Of a stretch of DNA of 14,719 nt, positions 1-6,610 are shown one piece after another. The notes beneath the pieces were generated by a model. It was not told the origin of the DNA. It did not search any database and worked only from the letters and a program-made list of their open reading frames with translations. Position numbers and translations under genes: made by a program. The stretch is from the NCBI GenBank assembly GCA_019236035.1, contig JAFAJU010000255.1, positions 1 to 14,719 on the forward strand, given 5' to 3'. Position 1 is the first letter of the stretch. Each line of letters opens with the position of its first letter. The DNA comes from Verrucomicrobiota bacterium. GTDB taxonomy: Bacteria > Verrucomicrobiota > Verrucomicrobiia > Chthoniobacterales > JAFAMB01.

Positions 1-871
1 GGACTGTGTACTGATCACACCTCTCTAAATCTAAAATCTCTGCGCGCCGTCCCGAAGGATCGACCCCATCGTCCAGAAATATCCGGCACGGCCGGTCGGG
101 CGGTGCATTGAACGGGATTTCTATCTCGATCCGGCCCTTGGTACCGAAAATCTGTACGCGCTGATAAGGCACGACCTGCGTGCTGCAGGTGAAGACCGAT
201 TGCCCGGAAGGAAAGTGGAGTATGCCGGAGGTTATCACGTCGGTTCGCGTCTCCGGATCTACTTCTATTAGCGCGGATACCCTTGTTGGTTCCTCGCCAA
301 AGATAAGCCGCGATGTGTAAACGAGATAACAGCCAATGTCCATCAGGGCACCGCCCCCGTAGGCCAAGATGTTGCTAATATTTTTCAAATCACGGTTGTA
401 GTAACTGAAATATCCCATGACGGACCGGACCGGGCCGATTCGCCCTTCCTTGATGAAATCAAGCGCGCGGCTCCATTGAGGATGAGTGCGAACCATAAAG
501 GCCTCTTCGATTTTAACGCCGGTGCGATCACGGGCCTTTAAGAGCGAAACGGCTTCCTCAACCGTCAGACTGATCGGCTTTTCGCAGAGAACATGTTTTC
601 CAGCTTCTGCGGCCTTGATGGACCATGGGACGTGCAGATGGTTCGGTAGCGGGTTATAAACGGCCTCGATCTCCGGATCGGCCAATAGTTCCTCGTAAGA
701 CCCGTACGCCTTAGGAATCCCTAATTGCTCGGCTGCTTGTTGCGCTTTAGTGAGGTCCCTTGAAGCGATCCCGCGTATATGACACCATTCGCCGCGCTGC
801 ATCGCCGGGATGACTTTTTTGACTGCGATCCCTGCCACACCCAATACTCCCCATTCGACTTTCTTGCTCAT
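1..871 (-). CDS. Gfo/Idh/MocA family NAD(P)-dependent oxidoreductase (3' end cut by window)
   Basis: Reading the minus strand from ATG at 871-869 gives an uninterrupted frame of 290 codons running off the window edge, so the C-terminus is missing; family members are usually about 330-380 residues. The N-terminus has a Rossmann glycine motif (WGVLGVAGIA, residues 7-16). Residues 97-99 are the family EKP motif (CEKPISLT) carrying the conserved lysine. Residues 171-182 (YGGGALMDIGCY) match the conserved G-G-A-L-x-D-x-G segment with catalytic-region Asp. Such enzymes oxidise or reduce sugars, sugar acids or trans-dihydrodiols in the cytoplasm. The overall pattern most resembles the D-xylose dehydrogenase/dihydrodiol dehydrogenase subgroup, but the substrate cannot be fixed from sequence. 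It diverges from the dehydrogenase gene at 927 across a 55-bp gap. No strong Shine-Dalgarno sequence is seen; an AAAGG lies somewhat far upstream of the start. Confidence 0.9.
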   Translation of the reverse strand, partial: MSKKVEWGVLGVAGIAVKKVIPAMQRGEWCHIRGIASRDLTKAQQAAEQLGIPKAYGSYEELLADPEIEAVYNPLPNHLHVPWSIKAAEAGKHVLCEKPISLTVEEAVSLLKARDRTGVKIEEAFMVRTHPQWSRALDFIKEGRIGPVRSVMGYFSYYNRDLKNISNILAYGGGALMDIGCYLVYTSRLIFGEEPTRVSALIEVDPETRTDVITSGILHFPSGQSVFTCSTQVVPYQRVQIFGTKGRIEIEIPFNAPPDRPCRIFLDDGVDPSGRRAEILDLERCDQYTV

Positions 872-926
872 CTCTCGTTTAGACCTTTCTGGAAACTTGG
901 TGCAATTTTAGAAACAGCTTACGCTA
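872..926. promoter_or_regulatory. Short divergent intergenic region
   Basis: These 55 bases separate the starts of two divergent oxidoreductase genes and must hold both 5' regions if the assigned starts are right. I see no convincing sigma70 -35/-10 pair or operator palindrome. The call rests on gene geometry only. Confidence 0.4.
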
Positions 927-1865
927 ATGCCTCGAAAAATCGCAATAGTCGGCGTCGGCCTGGTGGGCCGCGGATGGTCTATCGTTTTCGCTCGTGCGGG
1001 CTTCGAAGTGGCGCTTTTCGACAGCAACCCTGCTGCCGTAGCCGGGGCCCCCAGTCTTATTCGTCAGAGCCTGGATAAGCTTGTTACCCATGGACTGATC
1101 GAAAATGCAGACACCGTTGCGAACCGGATTCAACCGGCGCAAACTTTGGGCCGGGCGCTGGAACACGCGGAGTACGTCCAAGAAAGCGTCTTCGAAGATG
1201 TGGCTGCCAAGCAGAATATTCTTACCGCGATTGACGCGAACGTTGACAGTGCCACTCTGATCGGTAGTTCTTCATCCGGGATCCCGGCATCAGCGTTTAC
1301 CGAACACGTCAAATGCCGTGATCGGTGCCTGATTGCTCATCCGGTCAATCCGCCATACCTCGCTCCCGTGGTCGAGCTCATCCCCGCTCCCTGGACCTCG
1401 CGGCAGACAGTGCATTCCGTTCGGTCGCTCATGGAGAGTGTCGCCCAGGTTCCGGTCGAAATGACCCGTGAAATCGAAGGATTTTTGCTCAATCGGCTGC
1501 AAGGCGTGCTGTTAATGGAAGCTTGGCGCCTGGTGGAAGAAGGCTACGCCACCGTTGAAGATATTGATCGCACGATAAAATATGGCCTGGGACTTCGCTG
1601 GAGCTTTATGGGGCCGTTCGAAACGATAGACCTCAATGCTCCCGGCGGGGTCGCGGATTACGCAGAACGGCTGGGGCCACTTTACCATCGGATCGCCGCG
1701 TCCAGAACGGAGCATCATGTTTGGTCCCCCGAGCTTATCTCCGAAGTGGAACGCCAGCGGCGCATGATGCTATCCGCCGATGATCTCACACGGCGAATGG
1801 CATGGCGAGACGAGCGCCTCATGTCGCTCGCCGTCCACAAGCGTGATCAGGAAGAACGCGCTTAG
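927..1865 (+). CDS. 3-hydroxyacyl-CoA dehydrogenase family enzyme, L-gulonate 3-dehydrogenase/lambda-crystallin-like
   Basis: The product is 312 aa, the length typical of the single NAD-binding plus C-terminal domain form. An N-terminal Rossmann motif (GVGLVGRGW, residues 9-17) is followed by an acidic residue after beta-2 (FDSNP, Asp32), which favours NAD. The family active-site region is intact: SSSSGIPAS (114-122), then HPVNPP (138-143) with the likely catalytic His138 and partner Glu150. The C-terminal helical domain (about 184-300) carries GFLLNRLQ, MEAWRLVEEG and GLGLRWSFMGP, as in the 3HCDH C-terminal domain. PAPWT after the active site is characteristic of the lambda-crystallin/L-gulonate 3-dehydrogenase branch, so oxidation of a sugar acid or short 3-hydroxyacid is likelier than fatty-acid beta-oxidation. 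It diverges from a Gfo/Idh/MocA enzyme, which fits carbohydrate-acid metabolism (inference). The TAG stop (1863-1865) is the first three bases of palindromic repeat A1. Confidence 0.9.
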   Translation: MPRKIAIVGVGLVGRGWSIVFARAGFEVALFDSNPAAVAGAPSLIRQSLDKLVTHGLIENADTVANRIQPAQTLGRALEHAEYVQESVFEDVAAKQNILTAIDANVDSATLIGSSSSGIPASAFTEHVKCRDRCLIAHPVNPPYLAPVVELIPAPWTSRQTVHSVRSLMESVAQVPVEMTREIEGFLLNRLQGVLLMEAWRLVEEGYATVEDIDRTIKYGLGLRWSFMGPFETIDLNAPGGVADYAERLGPLYHRIAASRTEHHVWSPELISEVERQRRMMLSADDLTRRMAWRDERLMSLAVHKRDQEERA

Positions 1866-1912
1866 CCTGCATCGCTCAAAAATCCATAGAGATTTTTGAA
1901 CGATGCAGGCTA
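1863..1912. repeat. Palindromic repeat A, solitary copy (A1)
   Basis: The outer arms TAGCCTGCATCG (1863-1874) and CGATGCAGGCTA (1901-1912) pair perfectly. The inner arm CTCAAAAATC/GATTTTTGA continues the hairpin with one mismatch. Compared with the other copies, the left arm has C to A and the right arm the matching G to T, so pairing is kept. The first TAG is the stop codon of the upstream dehydrogenase gene. No B unit is attached here. There is no T-tract, so it is not a textbook intrinsic terminator, though the hairpin would form at the 3' end of that mRNA. Confidence 0.88.
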
Positions 1913-2052
1913 TTCAGTCTTGCGCTTGCCACTCATTCCGATAACCTCACCCTGCTTTAGTTTCCCAGCGATTCTCTAACGGGACAGGCTGGCAGGGCGG
2001 AGAATCGGCCCGCGGCGAAACCGAAAATCATAACCCCAATCAAGGATCAGAT

Positions 2053-2463
2053 ATGGCAGATGTACCCGACCGGAACAACCTCTTAAAGGATGTGGAGATT
2101 AAAGGCTCAATCAAGTTCACGAATGAACTCGTCTTCGATGGGAACCTAGACGGCAACGTTTCATCCGCGGAAGGCATTCTGATCGTTGGCGAAAATGCGA
2201 GCCTTCGCGGCGACGTGAAGACGAAGACGGTCATTTTAAAGGGAACCGTGAACGGGAACATCACGGTTCAGGAGCGGTGTGAGCTTCACGCGAATGCCCA
2301 GTTGATCGGTGATCTGAAGGCGGTCCGTTTGTCGCTCGAAGACGGTGCCACCTTCCTCGGCAAGTTGGAAGTCAACCCCGGTAAGGCGCCGATCAAAACC
2401 GTCCCGCAGAAGCCTGAGCCGCAGAAAATTCAAGAGCCGCAGAAAATTGGCGCTCCGCGTTGA
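2053..2463 (+). CDS. Bactofilin (polymer-forming cytoskeletal protein)
   Basis: The product is 136 aa, normal for the family. The central bactofilin domain (about residues 12-110) shows the beta-helix pattern of alternating hydrophobics and glycines: IKGSIKFTNELVFDGNLDGNV, GENASLRGDVK, LKGTVNGNITVQERCELH, IGDLKAVRLSLEDGATFLG. Bactofilins self-assemble without nucleotide into membrane-associated filaments that help position cell-wall or envelope machinery. The tail (111-136) is Pro/Gln/Lys-rich with a repeated QKPEPQKIQEPQKI pattern, typical of the disordered bactofilin C-terminus. ATG at 2053 is well supported by AAGGA at 2042-2046, six bases upstream. A 140-bp gap separates it from repeat A1, so it probably has its own promoter, but I cannot place one. 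The gene is followed by a strong GC-rich inverted repeat. Confidence 0.93.
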   Translation: MADVPDRNNLLKDVEIKGSIKFTNELVFDGNLDGNVSSAEGILIVGENASLRGDVKTKTVILKGTVNGNITVQERCELHANAQLIGDLKAVRLSLEDGATFLGKLEVNPGKAPIKTVPQKPEPQKIQEPQKIGAPR

Positions 2464-2478
2464 GACGCGGGCCGGCAC

Positions 2479-2604
2479 GTTAGGGCGAGGCAAAGCGGTA
2501 GGGCGAGGCTCCGCCCGAGCCGCGGCGCGACGCGGCGCGTGGCGTCGTCCTGCCCTTTTACACGTCACGCGTCGCGACGCGGCTCGGCGAAGTCCTCGCC
2601 CTAC
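2479..2604. repeat. GC-rich long inverted repeat with an extra half-copy
   Basis: Arms at about 2498-2533 and 2569-2604 are imperfect inverted copies. Both begin, read inward, with GTAGGGCGAGG, followed by a CCGCC-GAGCCGCG-CGCGACGCG block; there are a few mismatches or indels. The loop is about 35 bases. Immediately upstream, GTTAGGGCGAGGCAAAGCG (2479-2497) is an additional partial copy of the outer arm. The structure lies in the 247-base gap between the bactofilin gene and the 79-aa gene. It could fold as a large 3'-end hairpin. From memory, GTAGGGCGAGG-type inverted repeats are common in Verrucomicrobiota intergenic DNA; this was not checked here. The rest of the gap (2605-2710) shows nothing beyond the ribosome binding site of the next gene. 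Confidence 0.85.
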
Positions 2605-2710
2605 CAAATTTCTTGTCGCCGGATACAACCGGCTCGATATAGATATTGGTTGTCTTGTACGTCCCCGTCAGGAAATCAAAAGCCCGTATGGTAGAACTTG
2701 GAGCCGGCGA

Positions 2711-2950
2711 ATGAGCACAAGCGAAGTAGATCTAAATGACCCCCTGAATTGGTACATTGCCGATTCAATGGACGATTACAGCGTGCGTCTGGACCCTGAA
2801 GTGGCGAAGGAGATAGTTCATCGTCACGCTGGGTATCCTAAGTTGGTGAAAGCCCTCAGAGACGCGATCGCCACACTGGAGAAAGAGGGATGCGACGAAA
2901 AAGCGAAGTTGCTGAGGCGCGAACTACAAGAACTAGGCGAGCTGGAATGA
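2711..2950 (+). CDS. Small acidic hypothetical protein (79 aa)
   Basis: I do not recognise the family. The ATG at 2711 is supported by GGAG at 2700-2703, seven bases upstream. The frame is also open further upstream, but that part runs through the GC-rich inverted repeat and is arginine-rich, so it is unlikely to be coding. The protein starts MSTSEVDLNDPLNWYIADSM, then has a predicted helical C-terminal half (about 28-79) rich in Lys, Glu, Arg and Leu that may form a helical hairpin or coiled coil (LVKALRDAIATLEKEG, KAKLLRRELQELGE). No signal peptide, membrane segment or cysteine cluster is visible apart from one Cys. TGA at 2948-2950 is followed one codon later by an in-frame TAG that begins repeat B1. 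Confidence 0.7.
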   Translation: MSTSEVDLNDPLNWYIADSMDDYSVRLDPEVAKEIVHRHAGYPKLVKALRDAIATLEKEGCDEKAKLLRRELQELGELE

Positions 2951-2953
2951 GCC

Positions 2954-3053
2954 TAGCCCGCAAAAATCATGCGCTGGGAGAATCGGCGAGCTCATTGCGG
3001 GCTAGAGCCTCCATCGCTCAAAAATCTCTAAGGATTTGTGGGCGATGCAGGCT
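2954..3053. repeat. Composite palindromic element B-A, short-spacer copy
   Basis: B1 is 2954-3004, with perfect terminal arms TAGCCCGCAA and TTGCGGGCTA. It is followed after one base by a decayed A unit, A2, 3006-3053 (AGCCTCCATCG... CGATGCAGGCT, several mismatches). Compared with the 111-bp copies, about 10 bases of the A/B spacer are missing. It lies between convergent genes (stops at 2950 and 3060). The B1 terminal TAG is in frame with the upstream gene, one codon beyond its TGA. The A2 outer TA has been lost (CC where TA would be expected). Confidence 0.85.
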
Positions 3054-3059
3054 GGCGAT

Positions 3060-4535
3060 CTACCCATAGCGAACAGGCAGAGGCCTGGGCGACAGTGAAA
3101 ACGCCCGTAGCGTTCTTAGTTCGACCGCGTCGCGGCCGCGGATTGATGCAACAGGCATAATGCCGTGCTCGAGGATGACCTCGGCAGCCTTCTCACTGAG
3201 CCATGCTTCGGCGCACGGCTTTGCGTTTGTTTCGCCGTCGATGGCATAGGTATGAACCGGGAGGCCGGAGATCACACCGCCACCGCCTGTGTCTATTGGC
3301 CGCCCCTCCGTCGCAAAGGCATCCGCGAGTAAATAGCCGCAAAGAACGGCGGGGTTGCCCCAGAGGTAGAATTCATGTTCGGGAACCGAGAGCATCTCTT
3401 CGAAAGGAAATGCTTCGATTGGATCGCTGCCGGCGCCGTACGGCTGACGAAGAAGGAAGCGCGGCATTAGTAAGCCCAGGTGAGCAGCCTGCGGCAGCCG
3501 GCGTAAAGGGGCGAACGCATCGACGTCCTCACCGGGCAGCCAATCGTCCGGGTCGGGTTGCGAGCCGAAGGAGCGGCAACCGACCATCTCCGGACCGGCA
3601 CCGGACACGAATGCTGTCTGATGAGCCTCCGCGAGAGAGCCCAGCGTTTTCAGCAAAGCCAGATCTTGCCGGTCGAATGTGTACATCCCCAGCACCACAC
3701 CGGGGCTAAGCTCCTGGAGCTGTTTGAAAATTGCAGTTTTCGCCAAATCACCGGCAACCGCCAAGGCTGCCAGCTCGTCTTTTGTGATGTCGATGAGGTA
3801 ACATTGGGTCTGGTCGTCGATTCCCCGAATCAGGAAATCGATTCCCCGCCAAGCGGCTTCGAGGGCTTGAAAATCGGGTTCGTGCAGGAGTTTTCCGAGG
3901 CGCTCTGACAGCTCTCTTTCGACTAATTGAGCGGTTTCGGTTTGTTGCGGGCTTTGACCCGGAACAACGCTCGGCGCGATGAGCTGTTTGATCAGTTTTT
4001 CTACAGCAGAGGCGGCCGGCACAGCTTTGGACGGCTGGGTGGCGGGCTTTTCAAGAAGCCTGGTGAGCAGCTCTTCATTTGTCTCGGTCGAACTTGACGG
4101 CGGCCGCTCAGTTCGGGTCGAGGGCATTTTCAAAACTTCCCGCGACTCGGCGACGGCTGCGTCTGCAGTTGCTGGGTTGAGCAGCCTGGCGCGCAAATTG
4201 GCCAGCCGCGAGAGCGATTCGACTCGATGTATAAGTTCATCGGGGTGAAAATCCTCCAGGCGCCAGAACTTGAGCGTTAGTTCGTCACTGCCGGCTTTAG
4301 CCGCCGGAAAATTGAGCGCAACATCGAATTTTGCGAAGGCACTTTCGAAGTTTTCGCAGTCGATCCGCACTGGACGAGCCGGCGACAGTGAGTTTCCCTG
4401 ACGGTGGCTGCGCCCGCTGAAATCGCCAAGGATTGCAAGACGAAAGAACGTTTCATCGTCTAGTCGGCCCGAAGCTTGAGCAGGCTTAGATGTGAGGTGG
4501 ACGCTCATCTGGCCGCCAGTGATTGCTTGAGGCAT
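3060..4535 (-). CDS. TssB-TssC-like fused T6SS contractile-sheath domain protein, C-terminally short
   Basis: The product is 491 aa. Residues about 28-140 look like a TssB/VipA-type N-terminal region (FRLAILGDFSGR, then RPVRIDCENFE and LTLKFWRLEDFHPDEL). A polar Ser/Thr/Pro linker (about 140-200) precedes a TssC/VipB-like region (about 205-480). That region has LLHEPDFQALEAAWRGIDFL, an ITKDEL segment, LGLLMPRFLLRQPYG, EFYLWGNPAVL, SGLPVHTYAIDGE and KPCAEAWLSEKAAE. In canonical TssC about 140 more residues follow this point and take part in sheath assembly; here the protein stops with FSLSPRPLPVRYG. No other T6SS gene is in the window. It may be a non-canonical sheath-related or accessory protein. 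Two ATGs are possible, at 4535 and 27 bases downstream (codon 10); neither has a clear ribosome binding site. Confidence 0.8.
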   Translation of the reverse strand: MPQAITGGQMSVHLTSKPAQASGRLDDETFFRLAILGDFSGRSHRQGNSLSPARPVRIDCENFESAFAKFDVALNFPAAKAGSDELTLKFWRLEDFHPDELIHRVESLSRLANLRARLLNPATADAAVAESREVLKMPSTRTERPPSSSTETNEELLTRLLEKPATQPSKAVPAASAVEKLIKQLIAPSVVPGQSPQQTETAQLVERELSERLGKLLHEPDFQALEAAWRGIDFLIRGIDDQTQCYLIDITKDELAALAVAGDLAKTAIFKQLQELSPGVVLGMYTFDRQDLALLKTLGSLAEAHQTAFVSGAGPEMVGCRSFGSQPDPDDWLPGEDVDAFAPLRRLPQAAHLGLLMPRFLLRQPYGAGSDPIEAFPFEEMLSVPEHEFYLWGNPAVLCGYLLADAFATEGRPIDTGGGGVISGLPVHTYAIDGETNAKPCAEAWLSEKAAEVILEHGIMPVASIRGRDAVELRTLRAFSLSPRPLPVRYG

Positions 4536-4918
4536 ATAGTGAGGAGGTTTGATCCAACCCGGTCGTGACTAACCGGCTGAACCTGGTGCTCCATTGTAAG
4601 CGAAGGCTCCAGCCTTTGCCAGCCTAGCCTGCATCGCTCACAAATCTTCAGAGATTTGTGAGCGATGCAGGCTCTTGTCGCCTCGACTTTTGCGTGATTT
4701 TTGCGGGCTAGGCGGTGCGGAAATCCACAAATGTATGGAGTTTATCAGAGCACCAGATTCCGTGCGGGGCGGCCACATTTATCAATTGACGGTGTCCGAC
4801 GGATCGCTAATAAATCGGTGCGGTAGGAAAGGGGTACGGACTGGCGAGGGTCACACTCGGGTTCTAATCCAGCAGACGCAGGGAGGCCATGTGACGGGCG
4901 GGCCAAAATCAATCTAAT
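4536..4918. other. 383-bp divergent intergenic region
   Basis: This gap separates the T6SS-like gene (minus) from the transglutaminase-like gene (plus). It holds a composite A-B repeat remnant at 4625-4710. The remaining 4711-4918 has an open plus frame ending TAA at 4915-4917, one base before the next gene. The reading through it has no recognisable domain and begins inside the repeat, so I do not call it a gene. No clear sigma70 promoter is seen, although both flanking genes need one here. Confidence 0.6.
4625..4710. repeat. Composite palindromic element A-B, B unit mostly deleted
   Basis: The A unit A3 (4625-4673) starts TAGCCTGCATCGCTCACAAA and folds into a 22-bp perfect hairpin with loop TCAG. 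After an unrelated-looking 18-base linker, 4692-4710 (GCGTGATTTTTGCGGGCTA) is identical to the outer end of a B unit in the same orientation as at 7246-7356. About 25 bases of the standard composite are missing. The outer ends are still TAG...CTA. This is the only copy in a 5'-5' (divergent) gap. Confidence 0.85.
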
Positions 4919-6610
4919 ATGTTTCGAAATCGCCGAGTCCTCGCATTTCTTGTGGGTGGCGCGGTCCTCTTTGTTTGTGGAGCCTGTTTATTAGCGATTT
5001 GGGCCTTATCGATTGCTAAGCCGGCAAAGCTTTCGTGGGATCCACCGACTGTACGCAAATCGATCATGAGTTTCGGCTACAAGGTGTACGCCAACTCTCA
5101 GGTTGCGGAAGGTAAGTATTTTCTGAGCAAACTCGTATTGAAAAATACGGGTGGTCGCCCGATTCACGACCTGACCGTTACTTACCAGGTTCCGGATTTT
5201 ATCTCATGGACGACGCCGGAAGTGAGCGGTGACCTGCCCCCAGGCAACTCGGTCGTTGAATTGTACTATCCGAAGTTTCCGGAAAGGATAACGCGCCTAG
5301 CAAATCAAACGACCGCTACGCTCGAGATAAAGTTGCAATGGCGTGAGGAGGGTGGCTCAGCAAAAGAACAAGTGCTCAGAGACGATTTCCTGATCTACGG
5401 CGTAAACGAAGTGCAATACAGTGACCTGCCGGCTGAGGAGATGCTCACCTGGTATGATCAGTGGAACCTGGCTCAGTTTGTGGTCTGCATGGTGACGCCG
5501 AATGATCCAATTGTTAAGGAGTATGCGGCCGCTATCACCAAGCGCATCGGCGGAACTCTGGCCGGAGTTACTCACGACCCGCGGCATGTACTGGAGTTGA
5601 TGAAAGCCACCTACGATTACATGCGTGAGACTGGGATGCGTTACGCGAGCGCGGAGGGAGTTCCTATGAGCATCGGAGACATAAAGACTCTGGTGCAGAC
5701 AGTGCGTTTGCCGAGAGACGTGATTACTTCGAACAACGGTCTTTGTATTGAGCTGGCGATTTTATGGGCGTCGATTCTTGATCAACTCGGCTGCCAGACT
5801 TACATCGTGCTCCGTCCCGGGCACGCGTTTACGATCGTGCAAGCGGGAGAGCAAGGGGATCAAGAGATTCCCATCGAGTGTACTGCAATCACGCCAAAGG
5901 CGGTCGGGTCGCAAGCCGATGTCCCCTTCGAGAAAGCGATTCAGATGGCTTCCGAAGACCTCCAAAGACAACAATTCAAGATTTTCCTGTCGGTCCAGAA
6001 ATACCGGAGCGAGGGGTATTCTTCCCCGGAACTGCCGGATGTGGATACTGACAAGATCAAAAGTATGTTGGCATCTCGGGAGCGCGCGGGGACCACTGTC
6101 GCACAGGGCCCTGGAAGGCAAGAAGCCGCACCGGGCCCGGAAGGGCAAGAAGCCGCGCAGGGAACTGGCCAAGCTCAACCTCAGCAGGGAATGGCGCGAT
6201 ATGAGCATCGGGCGGGCCTCGTATCCTTCTCCTATCCTGAGTCCTGGCGGATCTTGCAACCGCCCACCGCGCTGGGCATAACATTCCGGGTCTATGACCC
6301 ATCGACTTTGATGGGTATAGATGTGGTTGAAGTCCCGAATGCGAACTCAACGAACGAGGCTCTGAAGGCCGTTGCCCGAGCGTTCGCTCGCAATGGCAGC
6401 CGTATTCAGGTCGATGATTCGAAGAGACAGGGGGACCTCACCGTGGTATTGGGCCGCACGCTTAGTTCTACTGGAAATAGCGCCTGGTTCGGTGTCTTTC
6501 GTCCAGTGCGCGGCGGGGTGATCGGCGTTGCAGCCGGCTCGCCTGCAGCCAGTTTTCAAACGAACCGCCAGGCTCTACTCCAGTTGCTCGACACGGTACG
6601 TTTTCCATGA
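4919..6610 (+). CDS. Membrane-anchored transglutaminase-like protein with C-terminal PsbP/DUF1795-like domain
   Basis: The product is 563 aa. A single N-terminal membrane segment (about 8-32, LAFLVGGAVLFVCGACLLAI) anchors it, with the rest likely outside the cytoplasm. Residues 60-160 look like a beta-sandwich (VLKNTGGRPIHDLTVTYQVP). Residues about 180-365 contain a papain-like transglutaminase core: Cys276 in NNGLCIELAILWASIL, His302 in RPGHAF and Glu320 in PIECTAI form a plausible triad. A low-complexity Gly/Gln/Pro linker (396-424) holds two 9-residue repeats. The C-terminal domain (about 428-563; GLVSFSYPESW, AWFGVFRPVRGGVIGVAAGS) resembles the PsbP/Mog1-like DUF1795 fold. The transglutaminase-like call rests on motifs; protease, amidase or binding activity are all possible. 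It overlaps the next gene by four bases (ATGA), so the pair is probably co-translated. No Shine-Dalgarno sequence is visible at ATG 4919. Confidence 0.75.
   Translation: MFRNRRVLAFLVGGAVLFVCGACLLAIWALSIAKPAKLSWDPPTVRKSIMSFGYKVYANSQVAEGKYFLSKLVLKNTGGRPIHDLTVTYQVPDFISWTTPEVSGDLPPGNSVVELYYPKFPERITRLANQTTATLEIKLQWREEGGSAKEQVLRDDFLIYGVNEVQYSDLPAEEMLTWYDQWNLAQFVVCMVTPNDPIVKEYAAAITKRIGGTLAGVTHDPRHVLELMKATYDYMRETGMRYASAEGVPMSIGDIKTLVQTVRLPRDVITSNNGLCIELAILWASILDQLGCQTYIVLRPGHAFTIVQAGEQGDQEIPIECTAITPKAVGSQADVPFEKAIQMASEDLQRQQFKIFLSVQKYRSEGYSSPELPDVDTDKIKSMLASRERAGTTVAQGPGRQEAAPGPEGQEAAQGTGQAQPQQGMARYEHRAGLVSFSYPESWRILQPPTALGITFRVYDPSTLMGIDVVEVPNANSTNEALKAVARAFARNGSRIQVDDSKRQGDLTVVLGRTLSSTGNSAWFGVFRPVRGGVIGVAAGSPAASFQTNRQALLQLLDTVRFP
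6104..6157 (+). repeat. In-frame 27-bp tandem repeat encoding the interdomain linker
   Basis: Two adjacent 27-base copies (6104-6130 and 6131-6157) encode QGPGRQEAA and PGPEGQEAA, followed by a decayed partial third copy encoding QGTGQA. It lies between the transglutaminase-like and PsbP-like domains and keeps frame, so copy-number change would alter linker length without disrupting the protein. Confidence 0.8.

Noticed and set aside
1863..1912. Classical rho-independent terminator call for the A hairpins
   Set aside because: The hairpins are strong but are not followed by a T-tract on either strand, so I keep them as repeats with a possible 3'-end role.
2236..2628. 130-codon minus-strand frame opposite bactofilin
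   Set aside because: It is an antisense shadow of the bactofilin gene and of the GC-rich repeat, very Arg/Ala-rich, with no recognisable domain.
2345..2710. Upstream extension of the 79-aa gene (start at 2345)
   Set aside because: It overlaps the bactofilin gene and reads through the GC-rich inverted repeat as arginine-rich low-complexity sequence; the ATG at 2711 has a good ribosome binding site.
3060..4535. A complete type VI secretion locus
   Set aside because: Only one sheath-like protein is present; no baseplate, membrane complex, ClpV, Hcp or VgrG gene is seen in the window.
4850..4880. tRNA-like T-arm (GGGTTCTAATCC)
   Set aside because: The flanking stem pairs poorly and no acceptor, D or anticodon arm can be drawn around it.
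4675..4917. Open frame of 80 codons directly upstream of the transglutaminase-like gene
   Set aside because: It begins inside the A-B repeat remnant, has no ribosome binding site, no recognisable domain and unprotein-like composition. The stop one base before the next ATG is probably chance.
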